Positions 21,697 to 35,900 of a stretch of DNA of 64,000 bases are shown piece after piece (within the stretch, counting starts at the first letter, position 1; every line of letters begins with the position of its first letter). The DNA is from Ephydatia muelleri. Taxonomy: Eukaryota > Porifera > Demospongiae > Spongillida > Spongillidae. Location of the stretch: positions 7,079,582 to 7,143,581 of the forward strand of contig JABACO010000004.1 in NCBI GenBank assembly GCA_013339895.1, in the 5' to 3' direction. Below the pieces are notes generated by a model. The model saw nothing but the letters and a program-made list of their open reading frames with translations. It made no database searches and was not told where the DNA came from. A program made the position numbers and the translations under genes.

Positions 21697-22918
21697 AGGA
21701 AAATTCAATCCAATGCCTTATTTGTGATGAGCTGCATGCATGGTTGGATCTGGTTGTAGAATCTTTTGGAGCTTGGGGTCAAATTGCCACAGATAAGTAT
21801 TCCAAATTGGCATCCCGTTCGTCCATGCAAACCTCTACACCAAATCCTTTGCCCTTATAGTGATCCCGCTTCAGATATGAATGTAGTGGAAGAATATTCT
21901 CGTCTGCAACACCCACGTGCATACTGAAGCTTTGGCATTAAAAAGTAATAAGTATAAACACTTTTTGTATATTGTACAGATCATATGAGTGGTCACCAAA
22001 GTTGTTAAAGTTACACTTTTTCTTTTTTTGAGTTTCATGGCATGCATTCTGTTGTGCATGTTGAGAAAGATATAATTTATTTGGGTGAATTTACCGTGAT
22101 TCATTTTACAAGAATCAGGGCTATTATTAATATAGAACAAAAACCTATGCTTGACAATAACTTACTTGTCTCATGAGATACTTCATTTGTGCTAATGGAA
22201 TCTTGTTGTTCAGTATTGGCTGTCATAAATTTCTAAAAACACACCACCTTTAGATTGAAAGTTTGGTTCCAGGAGGCAATTTAGTGTTTTCCATAGACAA
22301 GTACATAAAATGCATTTTCCTGATCTAATCACTAGCTAACATGTGAAGGAATTCTCACTTGCACCAACGGTTTGCCTCTCATCAGTCACAGAATTTACTA
22401 TTTTATCGCTGCTGAATTATTTTTCTCCCTCGGTTCCAATGGCAATCACGTCTAACATGCCTATAAAGTAAGTTGAAATTGTCCACAAATCGTTCAATAG
22501 ATAGTGTCAATGTTACTTCATTGTCACCTGCCCTGGCAACATGCCCAGAAATTTGACATAGCTTGATGTAATGGTGCCCATGCTGTTAGTGGAATAGTAT
22601 ACGAATTGCACAGTTAAGCCCTTTTCTTATACATGGAGCTGGAAGCATGTTATATTCTTAAATGTCTTCCTTATACAGTTCCACAAATACAATGAAGTCA
22701 AATGTCTTTATAGAAATCCTTCTCTGATATAGTATACTTCCCGAATTCATCTATGACTTTGACACCACCCGGTAAATTTATGTTCGACAATGTGTAGTTG
22801 CACATTTCATGCACATGTATAGCACCAACAGCCATCATGAGGTAAAAATGCATGGTACAAAAGCATACACAATGGGTTATAATAACCAAGAATGAGGCAC
22901 TACTACAAAGATCAACTA
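21697..22918. other. Intergenic, 3' flanks of two convergent genes
   Basis: Lies between the end of the Ig-FN3 paralogue (+) and the stop of the kinase gene (-). No gene seen. A TTTATT (AATAAA on the minus strand) at about 22,077 is a possible distant poly(A) signal for the kinase gene. Confidence 0.4.
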
Positions 22919-23953
22919 TCAAAAGACTACATTTTTAAGCCTAGCTAGAATACAAGTCATATCTGGACGGGCACCAGGATCAATATTTGTACACTCGGTA
23001 ATCAGTGTCACCCATGTCGATGAGGTGAGGCTTTGAAGGATATCTTCTCTTCGTTGCAGTTCTGGGAATTGCCTACTTGTCATTTCCAGTAAAAGCATAC
23101 CATAGCTGAAAGTGTCCATCTTAGGAGACTGCTGCAACAGATGACTTTCTGGAGCTGCATATGCACTGCTGCCTGCTGGTGTGAATAACTGATGTATAAA
23201 GTTGGCTAATACATAGTCAGACAATTTTGCTCTCCACTGTCCTGCATTGAGAGATTGTAGCAGTACGTTTGTACTGCTCACATATCTGTGCACGATTGGC
23301 TCAGGTTGTAATAAGTGTAAATAGTTCAGTGCCCTACAAACATCTATAGCAACAGATAAAACCTGCTCATTTGACACATTCCACTTTTCCAAGACCTCCC
23401 TTAGGCTGTAGGGCATTAGCTCAGTGAGTATGATGCACTCTTTATCCATGGTTGCTCCAATGAACAGTACTAGATTGGGATGGCGAGCCACTGCAGCTAT
23501 GGTCATTTCTCTCTCTAACAGCTGTAGGTTACATGGAAACAGCACTGTATGATGAAGACACTTGGCAGCCACATCAGTTCCGCGGAACTTTGCTATTCTC
23601 ACAACATGCTGTCCCCATGTGCCCAACACGTTGTCTGTCAAATCAATTTCTTCTCTCTGAATGATCCACGATGTCATTCCTGCAACAGTTTTCACTTCAG
23701 CATCTGCAGCTTTCTCAATGGCCATTTTTGCTTCACCTTCTGCAGCAAATGCTCTCTCTTCAGCTTTGATAGCTCTTGCCTCTGCCTCAGCTGCTCTGTT
23801 TTCAGCTAATTCAACTTTTCTTTCAGCATTACTGGCTTTCTCAAGAGTTTTACTTTCTCTCTCATCAGCGTTACTGCCTTTTTCCTCAGCTTTCCTGGCT
23901 CTCTCATCAGCTTTCAAGGCATTTTCCTCAGCTTTACTGGCTCTCTTTTCTGC
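22919..23953 (-). CDS. Last exon: 13-heptad coiled coil and pseudokinase domain
   Basis: Acceptor ATTCAG/GCAGAAAAG, phase 0. The first 91 codons are 13 consecutive heptads of the type A-E-x-x-A-x-K. The kinase fold follows. The glycine loop is eroded (LGTWGQHVV), the VAIK-type Lys is kept (DVAAKCLH), and the helix-C Glu is plausible (LEREM). The catalytic loop reads [11 protein letters not shown], with Tyr in place of the HRD Asp; the loop Asn is kept. DFG is DYV. The APE motif is YAAPES, and the F-helix Asp region [12 protein letters not shown] is present. Stop TGA at 22,919-22,921. 'HRDVSS' loops are a TKL/sponge-type feature from memory. TAT for GAT is a single-base change. Confidence 0.85.
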   Translation of the reverse strand, partial: AEKRASKAEENALKADERARKAEEKGSNADERESKTLEKASNAERKVELAENRAAEAEARAIKAEERAFAAEGEAKMAIEKAADAEVKTVAGMTSWIIQREEIDLTDNVLGTWGQHVVRIAKFRGTDVAAKCLHHTVLFPCNLQLLEREMTIAAVARHPNLVLFIGATMDKECIILTELMPYSLREVLEKWNVSNEQVLSVAIDVCRALNYLHLLQPEPIVHRYVSSTNVLLQSLNAGQWRAKLSDYVLANFIHQLFTPAGSSAYAAPESHLLQQSPKMDTFSYGMLLLEMTSRQFPELQRREDILQSLTSSTWVTLITECTNIDPGARPDMTCILARLKNVVF

Positions 23954-26860
23954 CTGAATATGTGCATTGGATGTCAGCAAAATAATATAATTACAGGATA
24001 CTTGATCATACAAAATCACACAACTAACCTCTGAGAGTTTGTTCATTACTTGAATGGTATGGAGAAACAAGTAATACATATATTACACACAATAGTATTT
24101 TAAAGGTCAACTACAACAACACAGGCAGCATGAAATTATTTTATCCCCATATTGCAAAAACTCACCTCGATAACAGAATGTTACAACCAATACTACGGCA
24201 CCAATACATATGGTACTTAAAATGTTCCCAGGCCCTGCATAAAGAAAAGAGGTAAACATATATAACAGTAACATGTTGCTGCTCTCATCATTACATAATC
24301 CAACAGTTGTGACATAGTGAAGTGTGCAATTACACAGTAGGGTAGGCTACTTTACATTGAAAGAAATAAAACACACATGCATATAGAAACCCTTACGGTG
24401 CCAGAATTGTATACAGTAAGTTTTGCTTCACCTTGAACTTCTTGTTTCAAAAGAGTGACATTTTGCTGAAATGCAGCACTGAGATTCTGCAATTTCTCAT
24501 CACATTTCACAGCCTGGTGCTGAAGCATTTGGTTCAGTTCCTGTACACTTGACAAGCACTGAACCGATTCATTCAAACAGACTTGTTCTCTTTCTTGCAA
24601 AATCAAAAGGGTTTCAGTTGTTTGCTGCAATTGTTTACTGCATTTTTCTAAAGTGTGCAAGTTTTCATTCATTTGTTTCGCAGCTGCCAGATCCTTCTCC
24701 TCCTTCATAAAAACCAAAACAGTAATTTAATAGATATGCAACATGATTTTCACAAAACGTGTATAGTCTGTCTAATTTCCATCTACTATTGAAAATATTC
24801 CAACTATTCACAAAATTAGGAATAGCTGTCATGCTTTTTGTAATGAGTGGGTAATTTCTTTACCTTGATGCAACCTGCTAATGCATAGATCTAGTGGTAA
24901 TTTGGAATGGTGTGTGCTTTATGATTTCTGTAATTTTGTCAGGCAGTACAATTTATGGCACTGATTTAACTTATTACACTACTATATGACACGCAACAGC
25001 CTAAAAGATGCGGATAGAAGGAGGGCTATCTACATGCCACTAATCAGAGTAAGCTGTTTTAAGAAACTAAAGTGTGTGTACAATATGCTGATGCAGGTGT
25101 TGACATCTCATTTTCTGCCCAGTGTCCAGAGATACTAGCTTCAACTCTTACTGAGGCAACAGGGTCAACTGGTGGCGGCTTATGTTGCGAAGCAAAGAGC
25201 AGGTTTGGAATTTTGTAATTTGGATTGTAACTGAAGGAAATGATTGGAATGTTAGTACGTTTTGCTTTGAAAGTACAATATTTCTATTACTATTGTATGT
25301 GTGTTGTCACATTGGCAGTGTATTATTCCGCTACTACATCCTTATTTGAAGCGCGGTAGTAGTTAGCCATGCAGAGATTAGTATTCAAATACCTTATAAG
25401 CACGTTAGTAAGGCTGAATAATATGTCACTCAACTAGGCATAAATGACAGTGAAGGGCGGATAGGGCATGTCACGACGTCACAGTCATGCAAATCTGTGG
25501 AGATGAGCAATAGTACTGGCAAACATGGTTTGGACATCAATAGGCTGTCATCAATTTTATGATTGAATGCATACAGGTGCAAAACACAGATACTAATAAC
25601 TGATTACATCGTATGTTAACACATGAATATAGTCAGTACACCAATTTCATTGTATATCAGCAACACGTCTTTCACCTAATCACCCCTGGATAATTAGTCA
25701 CATTGTTTATACCCCCTGAGGTGGGGAGTTATTGTATATCAATCTTCTGTGAATACCTCAATCTTTGTTCTGCTACGCTTATGAATTTGATATGTCAACC
25801 ATTGAGCAAACAGACCGAATTATCAACAAGTCACTAGCCCTTGTATCTGTTCCGTTGTTGTGACCCTGCCCTGAAATAGAAAAGCTTCATCTTATAAAGC
25901 GGGTTATAACATTGTTCTCTCAACTTTCTGATGGTTTGACAGCATTAGACCTGTCCAGTTCAACTAGTTATGTAACCTAAATGGATGCAGATGATGCTCT
26001 GACGTTGAAGATGATTGTGAAGGCCGTTCTGTACTATAGTACGTGCACTCGAGTCAGGTAATTCAATTGGAAGCTCAGTAACTCAACAAGGACAGCATAA
26101 TTTGATAAACAAAATCAGTGTACCAAATATCATTTTCCAACAATGGACTTCAGAACAATCAAGCGACATTTTCGTGGAGCTTGATTCAAAGATTTTCCTT
26201 GATTGTACTACGAAAATACTGAAAGGTGTTCTGTTCCTTTCTACTCAGAAGCATTCCTACTCAGAGCTATCAAGCCTGCATGCCTGACTTTGATGTGGAC
26301 AAAGAACTGAGCAGATAACTATGCATTTGCTGAATCGTTTGCATTACGATATATATTTACCTATATCCATTTTGTTATGTAAAGAAGTCTCCCCCCCCCC
26401 ACTTTTAATGTTGCTCTGTGGGCCCTACCTCAAGTCAGAGGGTACTCAACAATTCAGTTCTTCTCCCTCCCATCCCTCATCAAATGGTGAGCAGAACAGG
26501 CTGTACAGAAAATTTAAACAAAATTACTGCAGATAGTATATCTCATAGATTGCCTGGATTTCTGTTTGCACACAGGAACACCCCAAATTGAACTACTGGA
26601 TCAGCTCATGTTTGGTCGTCCTTTGTGTTCACGTTTGGCCCTCATTTAAATATCACAGCTTAAATTCTGAAGAAACAAGAACCAGAAAAAGTTCCACAGA
26701 AACAGGAAAAGGCCAATATTTGTGGTTCAGGTCCAAGGTGGCCATTAGGAACAGTAACAAGATGGGTTGGAAGATATTTGTTGTTCAACACAAGATGATG
26801 TTACAATGTAGAGACACAGTAGGTTACAAGAGATAGAGAGAGAGAGAGAGAAGAGAGGAG

Positions 26861-26914
<54 letters not shown>

Positions 26915-29900
26915 AAGAGTAATAGAGAGAATCCTCTTCGCTCTCTACTCGCTCTCTCTCTCCTCGCCCCTTGCCGTTTCTCTACTCCTCTCGCTCTCTC
27001 TCCGCTCTCTCTCTCTCTCTCGCTCTCTCGCCTCTCTCTCTCCTCCTATCTCTCCTCGCTTTTTCTCTCTTCTCTTGTCCGTTGTTACCTGGATACCTGT
27101 ACTTGCGTGGTCCCACGAAGTACAACTATGGAAGACGAGATAGAAAGTGAGTTAGCAGCCGGTATTGCACCCAAAAACAGTTCGGAGACTACCAAAATGT
27201 TACTAATGGTGAAGAATGTAATAATGTGCTCATATTGGGGTGATTTTTACACTTGTGCAATGTCTGGTATGGTTTGGGAATGATGCATGCTTTGTGATTT
27301 GGACCACTGTGTGATTTATGCCATATTCATAATTAAGTTATTACACGTTCCATGCATTCCGTAATAATTTAGCACAGAAACGGTATTTTTAAAACTAAAT
27401 TGGAAGTACAGAAACACTTTATGGTATACAATATGATACATTTATTTTGCTAACATCACAATGGGATTCCCCTTGAATCAGCCAATAACCCCATAACCCC
27501 AGCATGGCTAAACATCACGTACATGTATTTTGTATTTCATAATCTCCAGCTTGACCTGCTCATTGGTTGCAACTTCCAGTGCTCTCTTGCCATTCTATGT
27601 CATATGCATGACAATTAGAATTCGTGCGAGTTAAGCACCATTTGTTGAGAATGTGTGCAATGTGTGTGCACTCACCATATCTCTGATCATTAAGTTGGGT
27701 TTTGCTGATAATAATACATTCAAAACATCAATGTGCCCATATTTTGCAGCTAAGTGAAGTGGAGTTTCACCATTCTGTTGAGGATAAAAACAATACAATT
27801 AGTGAATGGTACAATCTGTGCACACTATGATTAAAAATCTTTTTTATCTCTGGACGGAAATAACAGAATGACCACTGGTTTTCTCTGGATTCTTGTGATT
27901 GGGCATTGTACTGCTCACTAAGATAATGATTACTATTTGTGAATGCCATCCACAAATGCATCAGCTTGAAAATGTAATTTGTAACTCAATCCCCAATGAA
28001 TAATAATGTATGCTATCTGTGTACATTGTCAGTTGCCCAATATTAAAACATCAATAATCGTGTGTGTATAATTACATAAGATGTACAATGAAATGAAAGA
28101 TTATGGGATTGATAGTAGTATGCATCAATGGTACCAGGAGTAAGCCTGATACTTTTTTTAAAATTGCTGGATGAAAATCCTTCCAAATAATACCCATAGG
28201 CACTGACATGGAAACTGGAAGTGCCTATTGCAAACGTGGCTTCTAATGCCTATATAACCTATACATGTATTTGTTATGTCGTGTTTCATTTCTGCGCGTT
28301 CTAAAGACTTCCCACAGTAATCCACAAGTTGTTACTACATCATTTTATAATTCCCAGATCAATCCCCAATATGTCATCATAAGTAATGAAAAAGGCAATA
28401 CCCAAACTCTAGAGATTATATTAAAAGTGTATGGAAAACTAAACCAAAACTCTATGTGCACAATATACAACTTCAGATCTGTAGCTACTACTCATTTCAT
28501 GGTTTATCCATAGTTGGAATCCCAACACCAACCTATGCCACTTTGCGAAGGTCTAATAGATGGTAGTCATGGCTTTACCAAGATTGACCTAACAAATGCA
28601 CTGAGAGACTGGCACCCGGCATTCAAAAAAAGAGTGCTACAACTTCCTTTTGGCATCAGTTTCAACCCTGGCTATAGCTGACCACTGACCATCCGGCTGG
28701 ATGAAACACTGATCAAGGTGCAAAGACTTCTGTACACCTCAAACTGTTGGATTTCAGTTCTGGTGCACAGTAATAAAAAGGCATTTATCTGAATATCTGT
28801 GAACAAAGTCCACAAGACTACTCCAAGGACTTTAGGCATAAAATGATGCCATCTATAGAGAATAATTGTGCTTTTTGATCTATCCTGGGCATAGTCCAAT
28901 TCTATGGCAAACTGGCTGCAGTCACAGCATCAGCTCATCACTTTCACCCTTTCGAATGTCAAGTGCATATACATACATTACTCACGAAACTAGATTTATC
29001 TGCTTCACCGTTGCGTTTAAAATCACTTTGAATAGCATTGTACATGTATACAAGTGCAATACTGACATGCATACCAGTATTACTTGCATATGCCTATCGT
29101 ATAAACACCGTGGTGCACATACATGAACACTGCATGCATGCCTTCATAAACATAGCGAGGCTGTATACCGTGGCTGTAATTGTACAAATGCATGATACCG
29201 GTAGTCTTAACTTGTAATCCACACCGTTGAACAGGCCAAGGTCAGCCTACTAATATGTTAGACGCTTAGTACTGGTATGTTCTGTGCATGCATACCTTTA
29301 AGATAACGTTTGGCTTTAAAGTCCAATCAATTGATTATTCAACTACAAAGTTGTGCATGCATGCACATACACACTTGGCGTCCAAAGAGTTCAAACAAAA
29401 AAGAAATTTCATAGAACTGGAGGCAGAGTAACCAAGCAGCTTTCCTGAATCTGAAGGATCTCCTCTTCCCAGACACAATTTAGATAATTTCAATCCCTTC
29501 CTTCAATATTTGGATCTTCAGCAATGCTTTGGAGGTTGGATTAGGAGATTCTCAGTATGTAACAATCACTGTGCAGAGGACATTTCAGACAGCTAAAATG
29601 TTGTGTCCCTTTTTGCTGTAATAATCCCCATTACATGATCTTGAACTAAATTCTGTGATAGCACCATTCTACACCATGATGAAATACATCTATTCAATAA
29701 ATTTGGATCGCGAATATGTAGGAACAGTATGGTAATAGTCTTAGGAAGAACATGGCTGGTCTTCATTGATGCCTACTCCGAGTATACATACCTACAGTCA
29801 TCCAACTAGTTTATCAAATAAATCCAGATCTAGGTGGATGATACCTCTCTCGTGACATGAGGTCTGGAAATCTTTTGATAAGAACACGCAAGTATACATA

Positions 29901-32900
29901 CCTACAGTCATCCAACTAGTTTATCAAATAAATCAAGATCTAGGTGGATGATACCTCTCTCGTGACATGAGGTCTGGATAATAACATGCCCAACGCTGCA
30001 GAGTGTGGATAGCAAATTCGGCAATGTCTTGCTCCAGTAGATCTAGATCTGGATTTGTTTGATAAACTAGTTGGATGACAGTAAGTATACTTGGAGTAGG
30101 CATCAATAAGGACAAGCTGTGTTCTCCCTAAGACATTTACCATACTGTTCCTAAATATTCGTGATCCAAATTTAGCGAAAGGATATGTGTCATGGTGTAG
30201 AATAAAATAATCTACTAGGAGCAAGACATTGCTGAATTTGTAATCCACATGTCAACTGGGTATGTTTCTTATCAAAAAATTTCCAGACCTCATGTTCATG
30301 TCACGAGAGAGGTATCATTCACCCTACAGGAACACACCAGCAGTGGTGCCCACTGAAGGTCTGGATAAGACCTTCAAACACGCTCTCTCCAAGTCCTCAC
30401 TTTCACTGCATGCTACCCTCCAGGAGTTCCTCACACTGCATTGTGAGGCACCAAGTGAGTGAGTTCCTCATTGGTCACAGAACCAAGAGCAATGTTTTTT
30501 TCTTCTCTGGCCAGCACACATTGCACAGGGAAAGTCTTAAGTGCAGAAGACAATCCACACCATTTGGTCCAAGTTATATCTAACCCTGTTTAAAATGCAA
30601 TACAAATGATACCAACATCTACATCATCTACAGTTGCACACAGTGAAATATACTGTCATGTTTCCTTTTTAGAGAACCTTCATTCAGACCAGGGAAGACA
30701 ATTTTTAAATCAAAGTTAGTTCCGTGAAATGCCTAAATTCATTTAGACATACAACACCAGTCGGTTGACAATGGTTTAATTACAAACAATTCAGCATGTT
30801 GCCTACAGTTTTCCACATAGCAACCAATGTGACTGACTGAATGATGCTCGCTCTCCCTGAAACATATATGGCATACGATGTAAATGCCACTAGGCCATTA
30901 TGTTAGTGATCTTTTCTTGTGTTCGGATATCAGCCAATATGGAGACCTAGTGTTCAATATTCATAACTTTGTTGAAGACCATATTGAGGCAGGTAAGTGC
31001 ATGCTTTTAAGGGTGCTAAACATGAACATTTAAAGCTTGCCATACAGGCCACTAAAAGAGAAGTTCATTTGCCTGGCAAGGTTTGTGAATAAGGTAAGTA
31101 GGCAAACTGTTGATAAATGACATTGCCAGCATAGTAGGGGTAGAGTTTAAATAAATACAATTGAATATACATTCAAGTAATCTTCCCGTTGCTACCCAAA
31201 CCTAAAATGATGCATTACTCAATTGTACATTACAGCAACACTCACAAAATCCTGAAAGTTGATATCAGTTTTCACCGTGAGGAGAGCAGCAGTGACACCT
31301 ATAGCATTCTTGTATACTGCCCAATGAAGTGGAGTCCAGTGGTACTGAAATAATTGATGAATAAGAATAAGATAATAGAGAAACAAACACTTAAAGTAAT
31401 GTTATTTTGCAATGGTTGCAATGCGATGAAATGAGTGTAAGTACAGAAATGTACTAAAATGGCTTACAATCAATGGTGTATGGTTTATGGGTAACGAGGA
31501 ATACAAATTCCCCAAAATATAAAGTAAGGTGTAATGTGACAAGCTTCATTTTCACTCTTTTTGCAAATTAGTTTGCCAACCAAACTGCATGATTAGAATT
31601 TCTATAGCTCAAACCATCATTATTCCAAACATTGAGGAGTAGGAAAACAAATTGTATACACAACTATCACGGTTTCAACTGTACATGTACAGCAGCTCTT
31701 AGGTATTGATGAAGATCTTTGCAGGAATTGCTAAACCACTGAACAAACCACATCATTTGTGTGAACAACAGAATGCTAGAGTCCTTTGAAAGACTTTGTC
31801 ATATGCTGTCATCACCACCTACCCAGACTTTACAAGCCATTCAATCTTGATACAGATGCCTGCAATGATGGAATCAGAGCAGTATGGTCTCACAAAGATT
31901 GAGAGAGTAAGTGGTTGCAGCAGTTATTCACTTAGCACCTCAAAAAAAAAAGTACTGTGGCGCCAGAAAGAAACTGCTTGATGTGTACATTTGGACTCAG
32001 TTCCACACTTCTGCTGGGGCATACATTCACTCTATGCACATATCATGGCCCGCTATCTTTTGGTTGTACTATTAAGAAGCCTGATGGGCAAGTAACCAGG
32101 TAGTTGGAAAAGCTACAGGAGTATAATTTTGAAATTGTACAACAGGGTTTCAATGCTGATGCACTTTCTAAACTACTATAGACTACCTTGCTGTCAGTGT
32201 GTGGACTTACATGTACTGAGGAAGATGTACAGGATGAAGGTTAATCTACAGCTGTTGTGCAACTATCTGGGCTTTGTGCAGTGAGCTACAAAACAAGCAG
32301 AGGGAAAAACAGGATTTGAAAACAATTATTTAGGCAAAGCAAGTTTTGCCCTAACCTAAATTCCAAGGTAGGACAAAGTCAAGCAACTTATTCAGTTGTG
32401 GGAACAATTAGTACTCAGAAAAGGGTGGCTGTACCACCCTTTAAGTGTCCTGTACTAGCTAGTAATCCCTCCAAAACTAAGGTCACATATCATGCAGGTA
32501 CAATGGGAGGTCATTTGGGGGAGGAGACGACCCTACAGAAACTGAAGGATAGGCTCTACTGGCTAGGAGACTAAAGGTCTGGTGTCATACCTGCCCTGCT
32601 TGTGCACAGTGCAAGTGCCCTCCGAAGTGTTACCGGCAGCTCACCCATGCAGATTGTTGCCAGTGACATCCATGGACCTCTTACACTAACTTAGGGCAGA
32701 AATTAATACATCTTGATGGCTGCAGAATAATTCACAAAATGGATTGAAGTGTACGCAATCCCCCACCAAAGATGTAAACACCATTGCTTACAAGCTGTTA
32801 CATGATATGTTTTGCCATTTTGCTCTATCTGAAAAACTTCCTTCTGGCCAGGGCAGACAGTTGGAAGCAGAAGTATTATGACACAGTTGTGACAGCTTCC

Positions 32901-35900
32901 ACTACAGATTGAAAATACATGGAACAACATACCACCCCCAACATGATGGCCTAGTAGAATGGTTTAATAGAACTCTACTAAACATGCAATATAATACTTG
33001 CTCAATGGAACATCCTTCAGATCAGAATTTGTACTTGTGCAGTTATGTCTGGCATACAAGAGCAGTGTGCAGAGTACCACAGGGTGCTCTGCATCTCCGC
33101 ATTTTTTCTCATGTTTGGTTGACTACCCATTGTCCACATTTACAACATGAATGGAGATCAGCAGAAAGCCAAGGACAATTCATATGTATTTGAGTAAGCA
33201 GCGAGAACAGTTTGCAAAGACATATGAAAAGGTACGACAGAACATCAGCCAAAATCAATGTTACTAGTCTCAGCAACACAATCACAAGATTTATGGTAAG
33301 CCTTTGATAAAAGAGAGCTGGTCTGGCTATTCAATCCTGCAATCAAAAATGGCCGACCAATAAGGTTCCACAGACCTTGGGTGGACCATGCAGCTAGGAT
33401 CTTGTCAAACTGTCTGATGTCACATATCGTATTCAGCATACAAGGAACTATAAGTGAAAAAATGCCTTATAAAATGCCTTGAAGATGATGGTGATGAGAG
33501 TTTTGACAAATGGACATCCCCTGCTCTTCAACTCAATGGAAGATACCCAGTGAGTGTACAGTAACTTTGTGATTGATTTCAAAGTTAATACATGGGCATA
33601 TTCTCAATGGAGAGGGACATATGTAATGTGCAAGTGACCTCAACCCCTGTAGTGTTGAATGATCAAATCATCGACCATAGTAAAGTGTACTACTGTGACA
33701 ATGCATTGTATGTAGTGGGTCCTTTTTCGTGTGGTGTGCGCATTCGTGTTATTTTGGAGATATATAAATCTTGTGATATCAGAGATTGCTACATTGGCGT
33801 AGTCGACTAGATGAATTCAGAAGGAAAAGTGTCAGGAAAGGAATTGAGGGAGGCAAGGATGTGTGGGCCCGTGATTCAACCTTCGGATTTCTCTGGATCG
33901 GGCGATTGGACCATGTGGATTCGAAAGTTTCAATGTTTGGCGGAACTGTATACATGGAGCGACTCAGAGAACTCATCTGGTTAGAATCCAAACTGACTGT
34001 TCAGGCTGGTCGAGCATTTGAGACACTCGACGAATCTTCAAAAAGAAGATTTTAGTACAGTTCATGCGTCGCTTTGAACCGGAGGCAATGCAACAGCTGT
34101 TCAAAGAAAAGCTAACCTATGAAAGAAAGAAGATATTGACTGAGCTACTGTCGGGGAGAAATTGAAAGAGCTCGCATCCCGCGCGTACCCTGATTCTGAA
34201 GATTGGGCAGAAGGGTTTGCCCTTTCAAGGTTCCTCACCCTTTTGGAACGTGATATGGAGTTGGCAATCGGAGTCCGACGGAGCACTCCAAAGAATCTTG
34301 ATGATGCTGTAAGCAAAGCCATACGACTTGATTGTATCAATCAGGCAAAGGAATGCATGTTTTAGGACAGGAGGGTGAAGTTACATCTTTAGAAAAGGAG
34401 ACAACCGGACTACAGCCAGCTGTACCATTCCTCACTACATGTATGGCTATTTTCACTGCACATGATGCCATTACAAATCCACCGAAGCATGAGATGGAAG
34501 TGTTGGGGGCCACTTCACCAGATGTAAGACAAGGCACATGGATCTTGGAGGCAAGCAACACTTTTAAGGAGCCACTATATGTTGCCAATTATATTGTTAC
34601 CCCACGATGTGGAACTGTGCCACTGAGAGTCTCTGAAGTACTTACGATACTGCCAGGGCAATAATTGAACGTCTCAGCAAGTCTCAGGGGCCTTGTAGCC
34701 ACTTTGACAAAAACATCAAGACAAACAAAGTGACAGCATTGGTCGAGGGTATCCAAGCAAAAGCAGATGGCGCTATGGGAGTTGGTACAGGAGGCGACTT
34801 CTGGACTGACGGATGAACAAAACAGGCCTTCATCAGCTGTTCATTAAGGTTGTGGATGTCTTTCCCCTGACAGAAATGGGGAGAAGACAAGACCACTATT
34901 CTTCAGCACAAATTCTACATAGGGGAGGCAGCACCTATTTGACAGACCCCTCGAAGGATCACAGTGTCCCAACATGAAAAGTGTAGGAAGATACTGGATA
35001 GCATGCTCCGACAAGGAGTGATTGCACTGTCATCTAGCCCTTGGGAATCGCCAGTGGTATTAGCACAGAAGAAAGATGGCTCACTTCCATTTTGTGTGGA
35101 CTACCGTAGACTAAATGCAGTCACACGGGAAGGATGCATATGCCTTGCCAAGGATAGATGACACATTAGACACATTGTCCGGCTCCAAATGGTTTTGCAC
35201 ACTTGACCTGGCCAGTGGGCACTGGCAGGTGGAAGTGGCTCCAGAGGATAAGGAGAAGACTGCCTTTTGCAGGCTTATTTGAGTTTCAGACAATGCCATT
35301 TGGGTTATGCATTGATCCTGCAACCTTGCGACTCTTAATGGATTTTGTGCTAGCTGGTCTGCAATGGTAGTATATTTGGATGACGTGATTATCATGGGAA
35401 GATCCTTTGAAGACCACTTAAAAACCTTGCATTAGTGTTGGAACGGTTGCAAGCTGCAGGGCTCAAGTTGAAGCAAGAAAAGTTTGTATTCTTCCGGAAA
35501 GAAGTGCTTTACCTTGGACATATAGTCTCAAAGGATGGCATAGTCCCTGACAGCACAAAGACAGACAAGGTATCCAGTTGGCCAACTCCAAGCTGTGTGC
35601 TCCAACTGCAAGCTTTCTTGGGTTGCGACTACATCCAAAACTTCTCAGAGCTTGCCAAACCGCTGCATGAATGGACAGGAAAGGACAAGATTTTCTAGTG
35701 GACAGAGCAATGTAACAGAGCATTTGAAGTTTTAAAACAACAACTAACTACTACTCCAATCCTGGCATACCCTGACTTCACCTTGCCATTCATACTGGAT
35801 ACTGATGCCAGCAACCATAGCCTTGGAGCTGTGTTATCACAAGAGCATGAAGGAAAGGAGAGAGTTGTTTGTTGCGATAGTAAGCTGCTCAGCAAAGAAG

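Noticed and set aside
23549..23985. Open frames on + rich in Ser, Ala and Phe
   Set aside because: Complement of the heptad-repeat coding sequence on the minus strand.
24390..24432. Donor ACC/GTAAGG as the end of the stalk exon
   Set aside because: It would join the membrane exon in a frame with an immediate stop. The donor CAAG/GTGAAG 39 nt earlier gives a perfect membrane helix.
29933..30248. Minus-strand frame as an exon of the pseudokinase gene
   Set aside because: It is a gypsy integrase fragment (LIDAYSKY) and interrupts a well-phased ankyrin exon series.
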